Part shown: piece after piece, positions 30,892 through 43,844 of the stretch
Layout: each line of letters begins with the position of its first letter
Position numbering within the stretch: the stretch's first letter is position 1
Assembly: GCA_907163345.1 (NCBI GenBank)
Contig: CAJQUN010000227.1
Span: forward strand, 434,001-498,000
DNA from: Haberlea rhodopensis
Lineage: Eukaryota; Streptophyta; Magnoliopsida; Lamiales; Gesneriaceae
Length of the DNA stretch: 64,000 bases
Direction of reading: 5' to 3'
Program-made: the position numbers and the translations under genes
Notes under the pieces: model-generated
Told to the model about the DNA's origin: nothing
Seen by the model: the letters and a program-made list of their open reading frames with translations, nothing else
Database searches by the model: none

Positions 30892-31101
30892 ATTATCATT
30901 ATCCCGATTCATGATAATACTTGACTATGGACAATCTTTAAGAACAATACAATATTATTCTAAGGACATTAACTTATATATTAATTCATGTTACACGGAT
31001 ACTCAAATAATATATAATAATGAATTGCCATTAATAAAACCATAATACATTGTATGTCGTAAACAATCATCTAATGAGTTGTCTTAGGGCATATCCCAAC
31101 A
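30892..31101 (-). mobile_element. Fragment of a copia LTR (about 210 bp) at a tail-to-tail junction
   Basis: It matches the outer end of the 3' LTR of D (about 57205-57410), including TAATACTTGAC, CAATATTATTCTAAGGACATTAA and the terminal GGGCATATCCCAACA. On the minus strand it begins TGTTGGG, the LTR start, against A2 sequence. The rest of that copia element is missing and A1 sequence lies on the other side, so a deletion joined two elements here. Confidence 0.85.
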
Positions 31102-32384
31102 AATATAAGCTCACTTGCACACTCTTCTCCACTATCTTAGCCACTTACCAACATAAATAAAGTAGGTCTTTATTAGCTTATATCTTGGCCTAGGTATTGA
31201 CTTATGAAAGAAAGGGTAAGGATGTATCAAACAAGAGAGTATAATTATGTGCACCATAGAAACTTCTCTCATTGCATGATTTTTTCAAACCTTGTTCATT
31301 TTTGCAACGTTTAATTAATTCTTTTCCTTTTTGTGCCTTGGCTCCCTCCCCTTGGAGTCATATTTTTATCTATTTTCTCAAGGCATCCCTTTTCTTTCAT
31401 GCATCTCATTCTTTTGACAATAAAACTCTCGAATATATTAATCAATGACAACATGTGCATGTGAATGAAACACATAATACTCCCTTCAAAGGTATGGATT
31501 TAAAAATCATATTAGGCTCATTAGGGAAGATGATAAGTTAATCAATGAATGTTGAATGGGGGTCTTCAGTATGCTTAGCATACTACCATTCTTTTTGCAT
31601 TAAAGCTTAAAGGGGACACTAGAGATGATTTTTGTTTACATGGTAGGCTTGAAAGGCTCAAACGCATCAAAGATCGCTTATATCGCTTTCATGTTCGCAA
31701 GTAGTTTAGACATACTCCTCAAAGAGTATGTAGTTAAGTTCTAGCATGTATCAGAGACTTCTTAAGGTTATCACAAAGTTCACACAATCTTCATTACGCT
31801 ATGCACACTTCACAAGTCATGACAATATCGTGCTCAAAATATTCAACTACTAAGTCAAAGCATAATTCACATTAGAGTTGTTCCAAGGTTAACAATTCAT
31901 CTATGTTCAAAACCGTGCATGTCATCGGTTAGGTTTCATCATGGGCTAGTGATTCTAAGCATGCGTTCATTACTAACTATGAGTTCAAATTTTTTTTCAA
32001 ATTTTCTGATTTTTTTGTATTTTTAATAAGAAAGCAATAACTTACCATTAATCCCTCCCCATACTTAAAACTTACATTGTCCCCAATGTAAGGCAAAAAT
32101 ATAAGAAAATAGAAAAATTTAAAACTAAGAAAGTAATAAAAGAGATGGGAAAACTAACTCCCCTTGGATTGCCTCCCAAGCAGCACCTCTGTCTAACGTC
32201 GGTGGCCCGACTCCAGTCCAAAGATCACTCGAAGTTAGGTGGATCCTCTAGAGCCACCTTTATATTCAATTTTCCCCCTTCCTCATGTTGGACACCTCGT
32301 AGTGATGTTTAGTATGTGACCATTCACCTTGAATGTCTTGGTGTGTCCAAACTTTGGATCTCAACTGCACCATGAGGATAGCCA
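31102..32384 (-). other. A2 untranslated 3' region
   Basis: It matches the A1 stretch 27770-29107 in inverted order. It includes the conserved CTTACATTG-GGGA-CAATGTAAG hairpin (32071-32092), the TAAGTATGGGGAGGG tract next to it, and the GCTTGGGAGGCAA word near 32175. No gene is visible. Confidence 0.75.
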
Positions 32385-32789
32385 TTAGTAACAACAAAAG
32401 GACATTCCATCTATAACGAAGCTTACCTGAAATAGGCGAAGACTTGAATGGTAAAGGAGCACTTTTTGACCCACTTCAAAGCTCCTCATCTTGTCATGGA
32501 AGTCCTTCATCATTTCCTTGTAAATCCTTGCACTTTCATAGGCATCATTCCTTATCTCCTCTAATTCCTGCAATTGTAATTTTCTATGAAGTCCACTCTC
32601 ATCATACACCATGTTGAAATTCTTCACAGCCCAGTATGCTTTATGCTCTAACTCTATAGGAAGATGGCAAGATTTACCAACCATTAGTCGATATGGGACA
32701 TACCTATTGGAGTTTTGTATGCAGTCCTGTAGGCCCAAAGTGCATCATCCAGTCTTAAGCTCCAATCCATTCTTGTTGGGTTGACAGTC
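32385..32789 (-). pseudogene. A2 integrase, C-terminal part
   Basis: The minus-strand frame (32738-32385) has KSCHLPIELEHKAYWAVKNF and FEVGQKVLLYHSSLRLF, the integrase C-terminal domain seen in A1 near 27530-27780. The upstream continuation is at 50237, across B2. A small deletion precedes FEVGQ (the ISRRH of A1 is missing), and the frame is lost after LRLF. Confidence 0.85.
32785..32789. repeat. Target-site duplication of B2, left copy (CAGTC)
   Basis: CAGTC precedes the TGTAAAGACC edge of B2 and recurs at 50232-50236. Two extra bases (CC, 50230-50231) stand between the CATCA end and the right copy. Joining the flanks restores collinearity with the A1 integrase near 27400. Confidence 0.8.
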
Positions 32790-34956
32790 TGTAAAGACCC
32801 CGTGCCCTTAATCCGTTATTAGTGTATTAAACCATGCCATTAGTGCATACAATCATACATGTAGGGGAAAAACCACTTATCACCATAGCCAATCATGCAT
32901 ATAATAAAATTTCTTTACATTATTCAATATAATGTCCAGTTTTCCCAACCATGACCACATAAACCTCATGCACCAATATAATACACTAACATGTTCTCAA
33001 TTCATTTAGCAATTCAATAATTAATTGCAGGCTACTCATGAATGAAGAGAGAAAGGCCCTCGCCTTTTTATACATACCATATACACATAATAGTGCTCAC
33101 ATGCGAGTATCGAATAAGTATATGTGTATCAAATGTATAAAACGCCGTGCTCAATACCGTCTCTGGTACTTCGATCTCTGGAATCACCTCAAATCCACAG
33201 CTTGAGCTCAACTCCAAGCCATCGATGTACCTAATAACCTGCCCCAACAGAGACAGCCCCCACACGGGGTGAGCATACCAATATCCCTAAACCAATAATC
33301 ACAATAATACAATTCATAATTCACAACAATGTAAGTGCTATGAAATGCAAAATATACTCCCTGGATGGTATCATCCTCATCCGGGGTTTTATGTACTGTC
33401 CCTGTTCTCAAAACACTGAAACCGTCAAATTCCCAAGTGCCATTTAATCATTACATTGATTAACATATCCATTGGCCATATATTGATATCATAATCAATA
33501 GCATCAAATCATTAAACAATGATTACAGATATTCCATATATCTCACTTTTGGTTCCATAGTTCTATTCCATTGCTCGCTCTACAATAGCGCCATTTCATT
33601 CCCACGCATGCTCAACAGCAGTGGCGTCATAACCGATGTTCGCTCATAGGCGACGACATCCTAATCATTGCTCGCTCAAAAGCGGCACCATATGGTTCCC
33701 AATGCGTATATATCCATTGTAGCAATTACCATAAACCATGCATTTTCATATACATTTATTGCTAATACCATATATCATGCATTCCCATACACATTCATTG
33801 CAATACAGTGTACCAAGCACTCAACAATTACAATTATATAAAAGGGCTATGCTCGTACGTCATACGTACCTTATAATTCCGAAGTTCAAGTCCATACATT
33901 GCCTCAGTCCCGAGGTCTGATGAAGAAATGTGCTAAACACAAATCAATAACTCACAATCAATGAATAATCTCAATTTCATATGCACAAGCATGAAATCCG
34001 ACCCCAATCATCCCAACACGATGATTAAATAGTAAATGGTCGATAATCGCTCCCTAAAACCCGAGGGAGAGCCCAAAAATACAATTCTCCAAAATCGCAC
34101 TACCGATCGATCGGTCACCATTACCGATCGATCAGTAACTGTTCACAAAATCGATTTAAGCTACGGCTTTGCACCGATCGATCGGTCCAAGCTACCGATC
34201 GATCGCTAGCCGCCCACCGATCGATCGGTCGCTCATACCGATCGGTCGGTAAAGACAGAAACAGACACCCATCGCTACGCACTTGCACCGATCGATCGGT
34301 TCAAGATACCGATCGATCGGTCGTTGCGCGAACCCGAAAAACACAATTTTCAAAGATTTCAAGATTTTACAAAATCTTCCAAAACCCAAATCAAACCCAA
34401 AACTCAACCATTTAGCACAACACCATAATCAAATCGAAGCTAAAGGTGAGGAGAAGAAGATTACCAGCCTTTTTTCGAGAAATCCGGCTCCTAGGATGAG
34501 CCTCCATCAATTTTGCTCATCAAAGGGAAAGGGGAAGGGTTTGGGGTGAGGGAAAGAGGCGTGAGGGAGAGGAGAGAGAGACATGATTCCGTATAATGAC
34601 GGAATACCGAGTCCATTTGGTATATATAGCACTCAGGCTCCAAAATACCAATACCTCCACAACTACATCATGATTCATTAAAAATCATCTGTTTTCAATA
34701 ATTATCTCTCCAACTCAAATTCCATCACCAGCCCCAGTACAAAGTACTCCGGACCCCAGATTCCACCAAAAACCAAATTCCAAGGTTATCACCACGATGA
34801 GAATACAATCTCATCCCTTCGATCCAACAACTCCAAAAACCAGATTTAAAATTCCCGAGAGTCTCGAAACCGCAATTAATTCATAATTGCACAAAATTAA
34901 AATCCATTAAGAATTATTACCACACCGGGATTAATACCAATAATTCTCGGGCATCA
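32790..34956 (-). repeat. 3' LTR of B2 (2167 bp)
   Basis: Borders TGTAAAGACC and CTCGGGCATCA on the plus strand. It contains the GTACGT hairpin (33855-33869) and a palindrome cluster (34104-34319). Relative to the right LTR it lacks about 107 bp near 34345, where the right LTR has an AAACACCCAAGTACAC-containing stretch. The flanking TTTTCAAA/GATTTCAAG words suggest a deletion between short repeats. Confidence 0.9.
34104..34319 (-). repeat. Cluster of CGATCGATCG palindromes, ACCGATCGATCGGT type (B2 3' LTR)
   Basis: About eight copies, most forming the 14-bp palindrome ACCGATCGATCGGT. Variants include GATCGATCAGT and CGATCGGTCGG. The right LTR has the same cluster at 49272-49487, with a few changes. 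Confidence 0.88.
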
Positions 34957-35184
34957 CAATTATCCCCCACTAATAAAATTTCGTTCTCAAAATTTGCACG
35001 GCATATTCCACGTATTGCCAGGATTATAAAATCCAAACGGATTTACATCGTCGAATCATGAACATATCATGAACGACATTCCAACCACGAGGACACTTAC
35101 CTCGCACCAAAATCTGGAATGGAGAAAACCTCCCAAACCATCTCAAACTCAAAGAAAGACGTCAGCATTCCCCGATGCTAACCA
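34957..35184 (-). other. B2 internal 3' end with polypurine tract
   Basis: It reads AATAAAATTTCG on the plus strand after TTATCCCCCACT, so the minus strand gives AGTGGGGGATAATTG against the LTR, a polypurine tract. No reading frame is visible. C is inserted at AACCA (35180-35184). Confidence 0.7.
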
Positions 35185-37104
35185 TGTGGGGTCCTCTTTA
35201 CTTAATCCATTTTGTATCCATGAAACATACAATGTGAGTCTGAATTAAGTAATGTACCATGCACGAATTAAGAGTTCATACTAGTTAAGTTGTTTACAAG
35301 GTTATCAAAAACCCTAACAACTACACATAACATGTACATAAACAACCTAATCCAAAAGAACTCCTAGGCAGTGGTTCTTCTCGCAGCGGAAATCATGACT
35401 CACGTTCCCCACGTATATGAGTCCCTACAGAAACATTCACACAATGAGTATAGATAACAACTATCTCAGTGCAATATCAAAACACAATATCAATATCAAT
35501 GATAAAGCACAATAAATCATATAACGTAACGTGAATGTTCTGTCTCATGCATCCACCAATGCACCATGTCATGACATGTCTCACCACATACCCTATTATC
35601 ACGAGACTAAAATGATATGCCTATTCAGCTCAATATGTCAGTGGAACCACCTCACATCTTCATATTAGCAGTACATATCATAGTACCGTCCTCAAATGAT
35701 AATAGCCATAGGATATATCCAAAAACCGGCATATATCGCTATATAGCATAACCGAGCATATACCCAAACCAGGCGTATATCTCTCTGTCACATAACCGAG
35801 CATATATCCAAACCAGGCATATATCTCTATGTCACATAGCCGAGCATATATCCAAACCAGGCATATATCTCAAATACATAACCGAGCATATACCCAAACC
35901 AGGCGTATATCTCACATACATATGACATCCATGAATGTACAAGCATATGATACTACCAATCATATGATAACAACATAAGACAATTCATATGATATCAATC
36001 TCATAACATCATCACACAATATCTATACTCCGTACGTCAACACGTACCTGTACTGCGACACAAACGAGATAAAGCAGTTGTCAATAGCTAAGTGCCTCGT
36101 TGTCCTGTCCCCTGAGATGATGCTACAACAATGCCAACAATATATCATGTTATCATAGGCATTAAAATCAAATTCTACAAAATATTTTATTTTTCAATAT
36201 TTTAACACTGGCGATCGATCGCGATCAACACCGATCGATCGCCAAAACTCTCTGCCCCCTCGCGATCGATCGCAACAACTTGGCGATCGATCGCCACAAA
36301 CTTTCACCGCCTTAAATTTTACTCTGCATCGGCGATCGATCGCCACAAAGCTCGTGATCGATCGCCGATGTCCAGAAAGTTTTGAACATGGCGATTTTCG
36401 AGCTTATCTCCATGGTTCTTCTCCCACACCTCATATTAAACCATTTCAACATGTTTCTTGAAATCTCTAGGAACATAATAACATGTTTCTATCATTAAAG
36501 AATCCAATTCATAGCATATACACATGTTATGATTCTCTACATAAACATTTCATATGCTATTTCTCATATATCAACACTAATGACAAAAACAAGTATATAA
36601 CCATGAATTTCTTACCAAGCTGATACAATTCTACTTCATACACCCTCCTAGCTCAAGTTACAAGTGAAACCCAAGCTTAAACCACAAGAAAGTTGAAAGA
36701 GAAGGAGAGGAGCTTGGTAGAGATTTGTAGGTGTAACTTGGTATGTGATTCCATCCCCTTAATCCACTTGATATAGGATCCTTAGTTCCTTAAGTCACTT
36801 GCTATCTTACCATTTCAAGGTAATTACATGTTAAGTAACATGTACATGAAATGAACCTCACATTCAAATGCAACTCAATACACATGCTCATGCACCTCCA
36901 AAGGCATAGACTTGTCATATTTCTTGATAGCTTACTATATTTCAAATCATAGACCATGTTTCATTCTTTGCCCTTACCATATATCATATCACACATGTAT
37001 TACTTCATTCTTGGTTCCACCCGAACCCCCATTAATATACCGCCAATTGATATAATTATACCATAATCATATCATACGTATATACAACAACTCGAGGCAT
37101 TACA
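35185..37104 (-). repeat. 3' LTR of C (1920 bp)
   Basis: Plus-strand borders TGTGGGGTCC and CGAGGCATTACA. It contains a 43-bp minisatellite (35708-35925), the hairpin (36032-36047), a palindrome cluster (36212-36364) and a donor-like GTAAG (complement at 36611-36615). Confidence 0.95.
35708..35925. repeat. About 43-bp minisatellite, 5 imperfect copies (C 3' LTR)
   Basis: Units hold ACCGAGCATATATCCAAACC followed by AGGCATATATCTCTATGTC. Length varies slightly between copies. It is at the same place in the LTR as the unrelated arrays of G1 and G2. The right LTR copy is at 42443-42660. Confidence 0.88.
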
Positions 37105-37121
37105 ATTCTCCCCCACTTATT
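37105..37121 (-). other. Polypurine tract of C
   Basis: The minus strand reads AATAAGTGGGGGAGAAT directly before the 3' LTR. Confidence 0.85.
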
Positions 37122-37180
37122 GAATTTCGTCCTCGAAATTGCATATACAACCATAATACATGCATATGAGATATACAACT

Positions 37181-40100
37181 CTACAAGTACAATATGCAAA
37201 TAAGAAACATGATCATGTATGCAACAATACCATAAAACTGTAAAATCATACCAGAAAACAAAGCCGGATACCGTTGCATCATATGCTGCTCCGTCTCCCA
37301 CGTTGCCTCTTCGACACCCCTTCTGTCCCACTGTACTTTTACCATAGGAATCACCTTATTACGCAACCTGCGTTCAGCTCGATCCAAGATCATAACCGGT
37401 CGTTCGTCATACGACACATCTGTATCTAACTGTATATCCGGTAGCTGTAAGACGTGACCCGGATCTGGTTCATATTTCCTCAACAGTGAAACATGAAAAA
37501 CATCATGAATACTACTCAATGCCGGCGGTAGTGCCAAGCGATATGCCAACGTACCAATACGTTGCAACACCTCATATGGACCAACATACCGTGGAGACAA
37601 TTTTCCACGCTTACCAAACCGTACTACACCTTTAAAAGGTGAGATTTTCAAGAACACACGGTCACCAACTTGAAATTCGAGTGGTCTACGTCGCTTATTG
37701 GCATAAGTAGCCTGTCTATCCTGAGCAGCTTTCAATTTCAATCGAATTACCTTTACTTTCTCTTCCATGTCATGAATCATATCGGTCCATGTAAGGAAGA
37801 CTGATCCACATCATCCCAATACAATGGCGATCTACATCGTCGCCCATATAAAGCCTCAAATGGTGCCATCTGTATACTAGACTGATAACTGTTGTTATAT
37901 GAAAATTCGACTAATGGCAATGACTCTTGCCATGAGTTATCAAACTCTAATACACAGGCACGCAACATATCCTCAAGCGTCTGTATCGTACGCTCTGTTT
38001 GTCCATCTGTCTGAGGATGATATGCTGTACTCAACCGCACTTCAGTTCCCAACGCCGTCTGTAACCCTTCCCAGAAATGAGAAGTAAATCTCGATCCCTA
38101 TCCGATACAATGGAAACTGGAATACCATGTAGTCGCACTACATGTTGAATGTACAACTGCGCCATTCTCATATATGTATATGTCATACAATATGGCACAA
38201 AATGAGATACTTTGGTGAGTCTGTCAACAATCACCCAAATAGCATCGCAACCAGAAGACGTCCGTGGCAAATGAGTCACAAATCCATCGTGATATGTTCC
38301 CATTTCCACTGAGGAATTTCCAAACTATGTAATTCACCTCCTGGTCTTTGTCTTTCCGCTTTCACTTGTTGACAGATCAAACATCGTTTCACAAAGCTCA
38401 ACACATCCTGTTTCATACGTTTCCACCAAAATTGGGTACGTAAATCATGATACATTTTCTTCCCTCCAGGATGTATACTGTATCTACTACAATGAGCACG
38501 TTGTAGTAGTTCTTGGCGTAGTCCCAATGCAGCAGGTACTACCCAACAAGTCTTGTATTTCAAAACTCCATCCTCTGCAAGTACAAACTGTGATGTTTGT
38601 CCTTGACTTATCAGTTCTTTCCAATGTTGTACCTCATCATCAGTCGTTTGTACCGTCCTGATTTTATCAAAAATATCGGGTTCAACTAACAATGTTGATA
38701 CCCGTACCGGCACTGATTCCATATCAAAATCATAAACAAAGTACAACAAGCAGTCATCAAAGTAGATAAATGAATCACCTCATCAGCCGTATGATGTACT
38801 TTTCGACTCAAGGCATCTGCTGTAAGATTAGCTCTTCCTGGATGATATTCAATCTCACAATCATAATCTTTCAACAGATCCATCCATCTCCGTTGTCTCA
38901 TATTCAACTCCGCTTAAGTGAATAGAAATTTTAAGCTCTTATGATCAGTATATATGGTAAACGACGTACCATATAAATAATGTCGCCATATCTTCAATGC
39001 AAAGACAATGGCAGCCAATTCCAGATCATGCACTGGATATCTCATTTCATGTGGTTTCAATTGTCGTGATGCATAAGCCACTACATGTTTGTCCTGCATC
39101 AATACACAACCCAAACCAAGTAAAGATGCATCAGTATATAATGCAAACCTGTCATGCTCAGATGGAATGATCAAGACTGGAGCTGTAGTCAATCGATGTT
39201 TTAATTCCTGAAAACTACGCTCACAAGCCTCTGACCATTGAAATGATACTCCCTTCTGTGTCAAATGTGTCAATGGTTTGGCAATCGCTGAAAATCCTTC
39301 AACGAATCGTCTATAATATCCAGCCAAACCTAAGAAACTACGAATCTCTGGCACAGAAGTAGGTGCTGACAAATTCAACACTGCTTCCACTTTCTTTGGA
39401 TCAACTGATATACCTTCTTCTGATATGACATGACCCAAAAATCCAACACTAGTCAACAAAAACTCACACTTACTGAGTTTGGCATACAACTGATGTGTCC
39501 TCAACAATTGCAACACCATATGCAAATGTTGAACATGTTCGGCATCACTCCGTGAATAGATCAATATATCATCGATAAAGACAATGACAAATCGATCAAG
39601 GTATTCCTGAAACACACGATTCATTAAACTCATAAAGACAGCAGGAGCATTTGTCACTCCAAATGGCATTACCAGAAACTCATAATGCCCATAACGAGTT
39701 CTGAATGCTGTCTTCTGTATATCTCCTTCCCTCACACGTATTTGATGATACCCTGACCTCAAGTCAATCTTAGAATATATCCTTGATCCCTGCAACTGAT
39801 CAAATAAATCATCAATACGGGGAAGAGGATATTTGTTCTTTATTGTTACCTTGTTCAATTGTCGATAGTCAATACACAGTCTCATTGTCCCATCCTTCTT
39901 CTTCACAAATAATACCGGAGCACCCCAAGGCGATACACTAAGACGTATGTATCCCTTGTCCAATAAGTCTTGCAATTGAGTTTTCAACTCTTTCAATTCA
40001 GTTGGTGCCATCCGATAAGGAGCCCGTGAAATTGCAGAAGTGCCAGGTATCAAATCAACACCAAATTCCACTTCTCGACTCGGTGGGAATCCAGGTATCT

Positions 40101-41745
40101 CATCTGGAAACACATCCGCATATTCTGCAACCACTGGTATCTCCTCCACTTTCCTTTCTAGTTTCTGTTCAGTTACATCAAGGGCATAAATCAAATAACC
40201 CGCATGTCCACGTTCTAACAAACGCGACATTCGGATTGCTGATATCAAAGGAATCTTTGCCCTCGATCCCTGGCCATAGAATAACCATTGATTGCCAGTA
40301 TCAGACTGAAATCTCACTATCTTCTGACTACAATCCACAACAGATTGATATTTACTCAACACATCAATGCCAAGGATACAATCAAAATCTGTCATGCCTA
40401 ACATAATTAAATCAGCCTGTAGCCCATACTCAGTCTCAAACTGAATATCACAATCAGACACACTCTGACAAGTCATCACCGTAGTTCCCATGGGTGTCGA
40501 AACATAAAGAGGCATCAACAGTGGAGACGAGCATATATGATACCGATCAATAAATGCTTGTGCAATAAAAGAATGTGATGCACCAGTATCAATCAACAGT
40601 AAAGCAGGATAAGTAAACAAAGTACACTTACCCGCTATCACATCATCAGGAGCTGCCTCTGCTTCCTCCCTGTTTAGTGCATACACCTGAGCCTGAGGTG
40701 TTCCTGTCCTCTGTCCTCCACCAGACTGTGGTACACCCTGTGGTCTCTGTTGTACTGTAGTCTCTGAAATGGGTCCTCTCCTCTGTTGTCCACCCACTTG
40801 AGTACAATCACGGATCACATGTCCGGGTCTCCCACAACGGAAACAAACTACGGGATTCAATTGAGGACAATCTCGTTTCAAATGTGGTCCACCACATTTA
40901 AAACATTGCACACCACTGCCACTACTACTACCTTGGAACTGTCCTTTAGATTTGCGATCACCCCCTTTTTGTGATCCAAAACGTTTTCCACTAAACCTAG
41001 ATGAAGATGCACCACCTCGTGATGATTTAAATGGTTCTCCTCTAGGTCTCATACTGTCAGATGTAGGTGGTTGGGCTTGTCCAACATCCTTGTATACCCC
41101 TACAACAATCTCAGCCATCTCGGCTCTAGTCAACGCTTCTTCATAAGATGTAGGGTTATTGGACATTACCCTATCAAATAATTCAGGCCTCAATCCTTTC
41201 ACAAACTGTCTAATCTTGGCCTTTGTGTTGACAGCAATATGTGGCACATACCGGAGCAAAGAAGAATAATGCACAGCATAATCAGATACTGTCATTGCTC
41301 CCTGTCTCAAATTGGTAAATTCATCCTCTTTCCTCTGCCTTGCAGCAACAGAGAAATAATGCTCCAGAAACTTTGTTCTAAACACATCCCAGTTCACTGT
41401 CTGTCCTTGAGCCCTCAACTCAAGCACTGTGGACTTCCACCACATCATTGCTTTCTTGGCTAACTGGAATTCAGCTAAACGTAACCAAGGAGTCTTGGCA
41501 CACGGTGCTGACACAAAGATCTGTTCTACACGTTCTAGCCACTCCTCTGCCAGTTCTCCTGATTCAGTCCCCTCAAACCTGGGTGGCTGATAACTCAGAA
41601 ACTGCGTCAATGTTAATTCTCCAGGCAACAGTACCTGTTCCACTGGCCCTTGTTCAATCGGTGGTGGTGGCACAGGCACCATCCTCACACTAGCATTGCC
41701 ACTCATGGCATCCCCAACATCCTCATGTGGTACTCTGTCTGTCAT
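37181..41745 (-). pseudogene. C gag-pol polyprotein, broken by one stop and four frameshifts
   Basis: The start is the ATG whose first base is 41745 (MTDRVPHEDVGD, matching the starts of G1 and G2), directly after TTGTACAGTT. Gag with CFKCGGPHLKRDC and CFRCGRPGHVIRDC knuckles, protease DTGASHSF and reverse transcriptase FIDDIL are open to 38917. A TAA at 38914-38916 replaces the glutamine codon of FTQAEL in RNase H. Frameshifts follow near 38735, 38285 (just before FVTHLPR of the integrase core), 38090 (in SDRD) and 37785. The C-terminal part with ATWETEQHMM is open to 37181. Homology to G1 and G2 continues through every break, so these are point lesions, not rearrangements. Confidence 0.9.
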
Positions 41746-41898
41746 AACTGTACAACAAGGATGAACAATAACATTCACAAGTATATAACATGTTAGAATA
41801 ACATCATATGCCAAAAACTAACATGCTATTACCATTCTCAAAGTGTTTAGGTAACTCCCTAATACACGTCCTCTACCCATGTACACCCCGTTCTCGAA

Positions 41899-41915
41899 CC
41901 ACTGCTCTGATACCA
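41899..41915 (-). other. Primer-binding site of C (initiator tRNA-Met)
   Basis: The minus strand reads TGGTATCAGAGCAGTGG, 4 bases from the 5' LTR edge. Confidence 0.95.
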
Positions 41916-42766
41916 CTAATGTGGGGTCCTCTTTACTTAATCCATTTTGTATCCATGAAACATACAATGTGAGTCTGAATTAAGTAATGTACCATGCACG
42001 AATTAAGAGTTCATACTAGTTAAGTTGTTTACAAGGTTATCAAAAACCCTAACAACTATACATAACATGTACATAAACAACCTAATCCAAAAGAACTCCT
42101 AGGCAGTGGTTCCCCTCGCAGCGGAAATCATGACTCACGTTCCCCACGTATATGAGTCCCTATAGAAACATTCACACAATGAGTATAGATAACAACTATC
42201 TCAGTGCAATATCAAAACACAATATCAATATCAATGATAAAGCACAATAAATCATATAACGTAACGTGAATGTTCTGTCTCATGCATCCACCAATGCACC
42301 ATGTCATGACATGTCTCACCACATACCCTATTATCACGAGACTAAAATGATATGCCTATTCAGCTCAATATGTCAGTGGAACCACCTCACGTCTTCATAT
42401 TAGCAGTACATATCATAGTACCGTCCTCAAATGATAATAGCCATAGGATATATCCAAAAACCGGCATATATCGCTATATAGCATAACCGAGCATATACCC
42501 AAACCAGGCGTATATCTCTCTGTCACATAACCGAGCATATATCCAAACCAGGCATATATCTCTATGTCACATAGCCGAGCATATATCCAAACCAGGCATA
42601 TATCTCAAATACATAACCGAGCATATACCCAAACCAGGCGTATATCTCACATACATATGATATCCATGAATGTACAAGCATATGATACTACCAATCATAT
42701 GATAACAACATAAGACAATTCATATGATATCAATCTCATAACATCATCACACAATATCTATACTCC

Positions 42767-42857
42767 GTACGTCAACACGTACCTGTACTGCGACACAAAC
42801 GAGATAAAGCAGTTGTCAATAGCTAAGTGCCTCGTTGTCCTGTCCCCTGAGATGATG
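42767..42857 (-). promoter_or_regulatory. Putative leader microexon (75 nt) and GTACGT hairpin (C 5' LTR)
   Basis: On the minus strand TTGTTGTAG precedes a block from 42857 to 42783 that starts CATCATCTCAGG and ends GCAGTACAG. GTACGTGTTGACGTAC follows, a 6-bp inverted repeat with a 4-nt spacer and a donor-like site. Apart from a GATAA core shared as TTATC, the block differs from those of G1 and G2, but its borders are the same. Confidence 0.55.
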
Positions 42858-42946
42858 CTACAACAATGCCAACAATATATCATGTTATCATAGGCATTAA
42901 AATCAAATTCTACAAAATATTTTATTTTTCAATATTTTAACACTGG

Positions 42947-43099
42947 CGATCGATCGCGATCAACACCGATCGATCGCCAAAACTCTCTGCCCCCTCGCGA
43001 TCGATCGCAACAACTTGGCGATCGATCGCCACAAACTTTCACCGCCTTAAATTTTACTCTGCATCGGCGATCGATCGCCACAAAGCTCGCGATCGATCG
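42947..43099 (-). repeat. Cluster of 6 CGATCGATCG palindromes (C 5' LTR)
   Basis: Six copies, including GGCGATCGATCGCC twice and TCGCGATCGATCGC, in about 150 bp. The cluster lies between the first donor-like site (43350) and the acceptor-like TTGTAG (42858-42863). The left LTR copy is at 36212-36364, with one C-to-T change in GCTCGTGATCG. Confidence 0.9.
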
Positions 43100-43844
43100 C
43101 CGATGTCCAGAAAGTTTTGAACATGGCGATTTTCAAGCTTATCTCCATGGTTCTTCTCCCACACCTCATATTAAACCATTTCAACATGTTTCTTGAAATC
43201 TCTAGGAACATAATAACATGTTTCTATCATTAAAGAATCCAATTCATAGCATATACACATGTTATGATTCTCTACATAAACATTTCATATGCTATTTCTC
43301 ATATATCAACACTAATGACAAAAACAAGTATATAACCATGAATTTCTTACCAAGCTGATACAATTCTACTTCATACACCCTCCTAGCTCAAGTTACAAGT
43401 GAAACCCAAGCTTAAACCACAAGAAAGTTGAAAGAGAAGGAGAGGAGCTTGGTAGAGATTTGTAGGTGTAACTTGGTATGTGATTCCATCCCCTTAATCC
43501 ACTTGATATAGGATCCTTAGTTCCTTAAGTCACTTGCTATCTTACCATTTCAAGGTAATTACATGTTAAGTAACATGTACATGAAATGAACCTCACATTC
43601 AAATGCAACTCAATACACATGCTCATGCACCTCCAAAGGCATAGACTTGTCATATTTCTTGATAGCTTACTATATTTCAAATCATAGACCATGTTTCATT
43701 CTTTGCCCTTACCATATATCATATCACACATGTATTACTTCATTCTTGGTTCCACCCGAACCCCCATTAATATACCGCCAATTGATATAATTATACCATA
43801 ATCATATCATACGTATATACAACAACTCGAGGCATTACAAACCA

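Larger units (their letters stand above)
35185..43839 (-). mobile_element. C: Ty3/gypsy element (Tekay-like) with broken gag-pol, 8655 bp
   Basis: It is flanked by the 5-bp duplication AACCA (35180-35184 and 43840-43844). Both LTRs are 1920 bp and on reading differ at about seven positions, so the insertion is recent. The gag and most of the reverse transcriptase are open, but one nonsense codon and four frameshifts break the rest. It lies in the non-coding interior of B2. Confidence 0.93.
41920..43839 (-). repeat. 5' LTR of C (1920 bp)
   Basis: Same length as the left LTR. The differences seen are single transitions, for example near 42057, 42115, 42392, 42661, 43090 and 43134. Contents: minisatellite (42443-42660), hairpin (42767-42782), palindrome cluster (42947-43099) and donor-like site (43346-43350). 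Confidence 0.95.
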
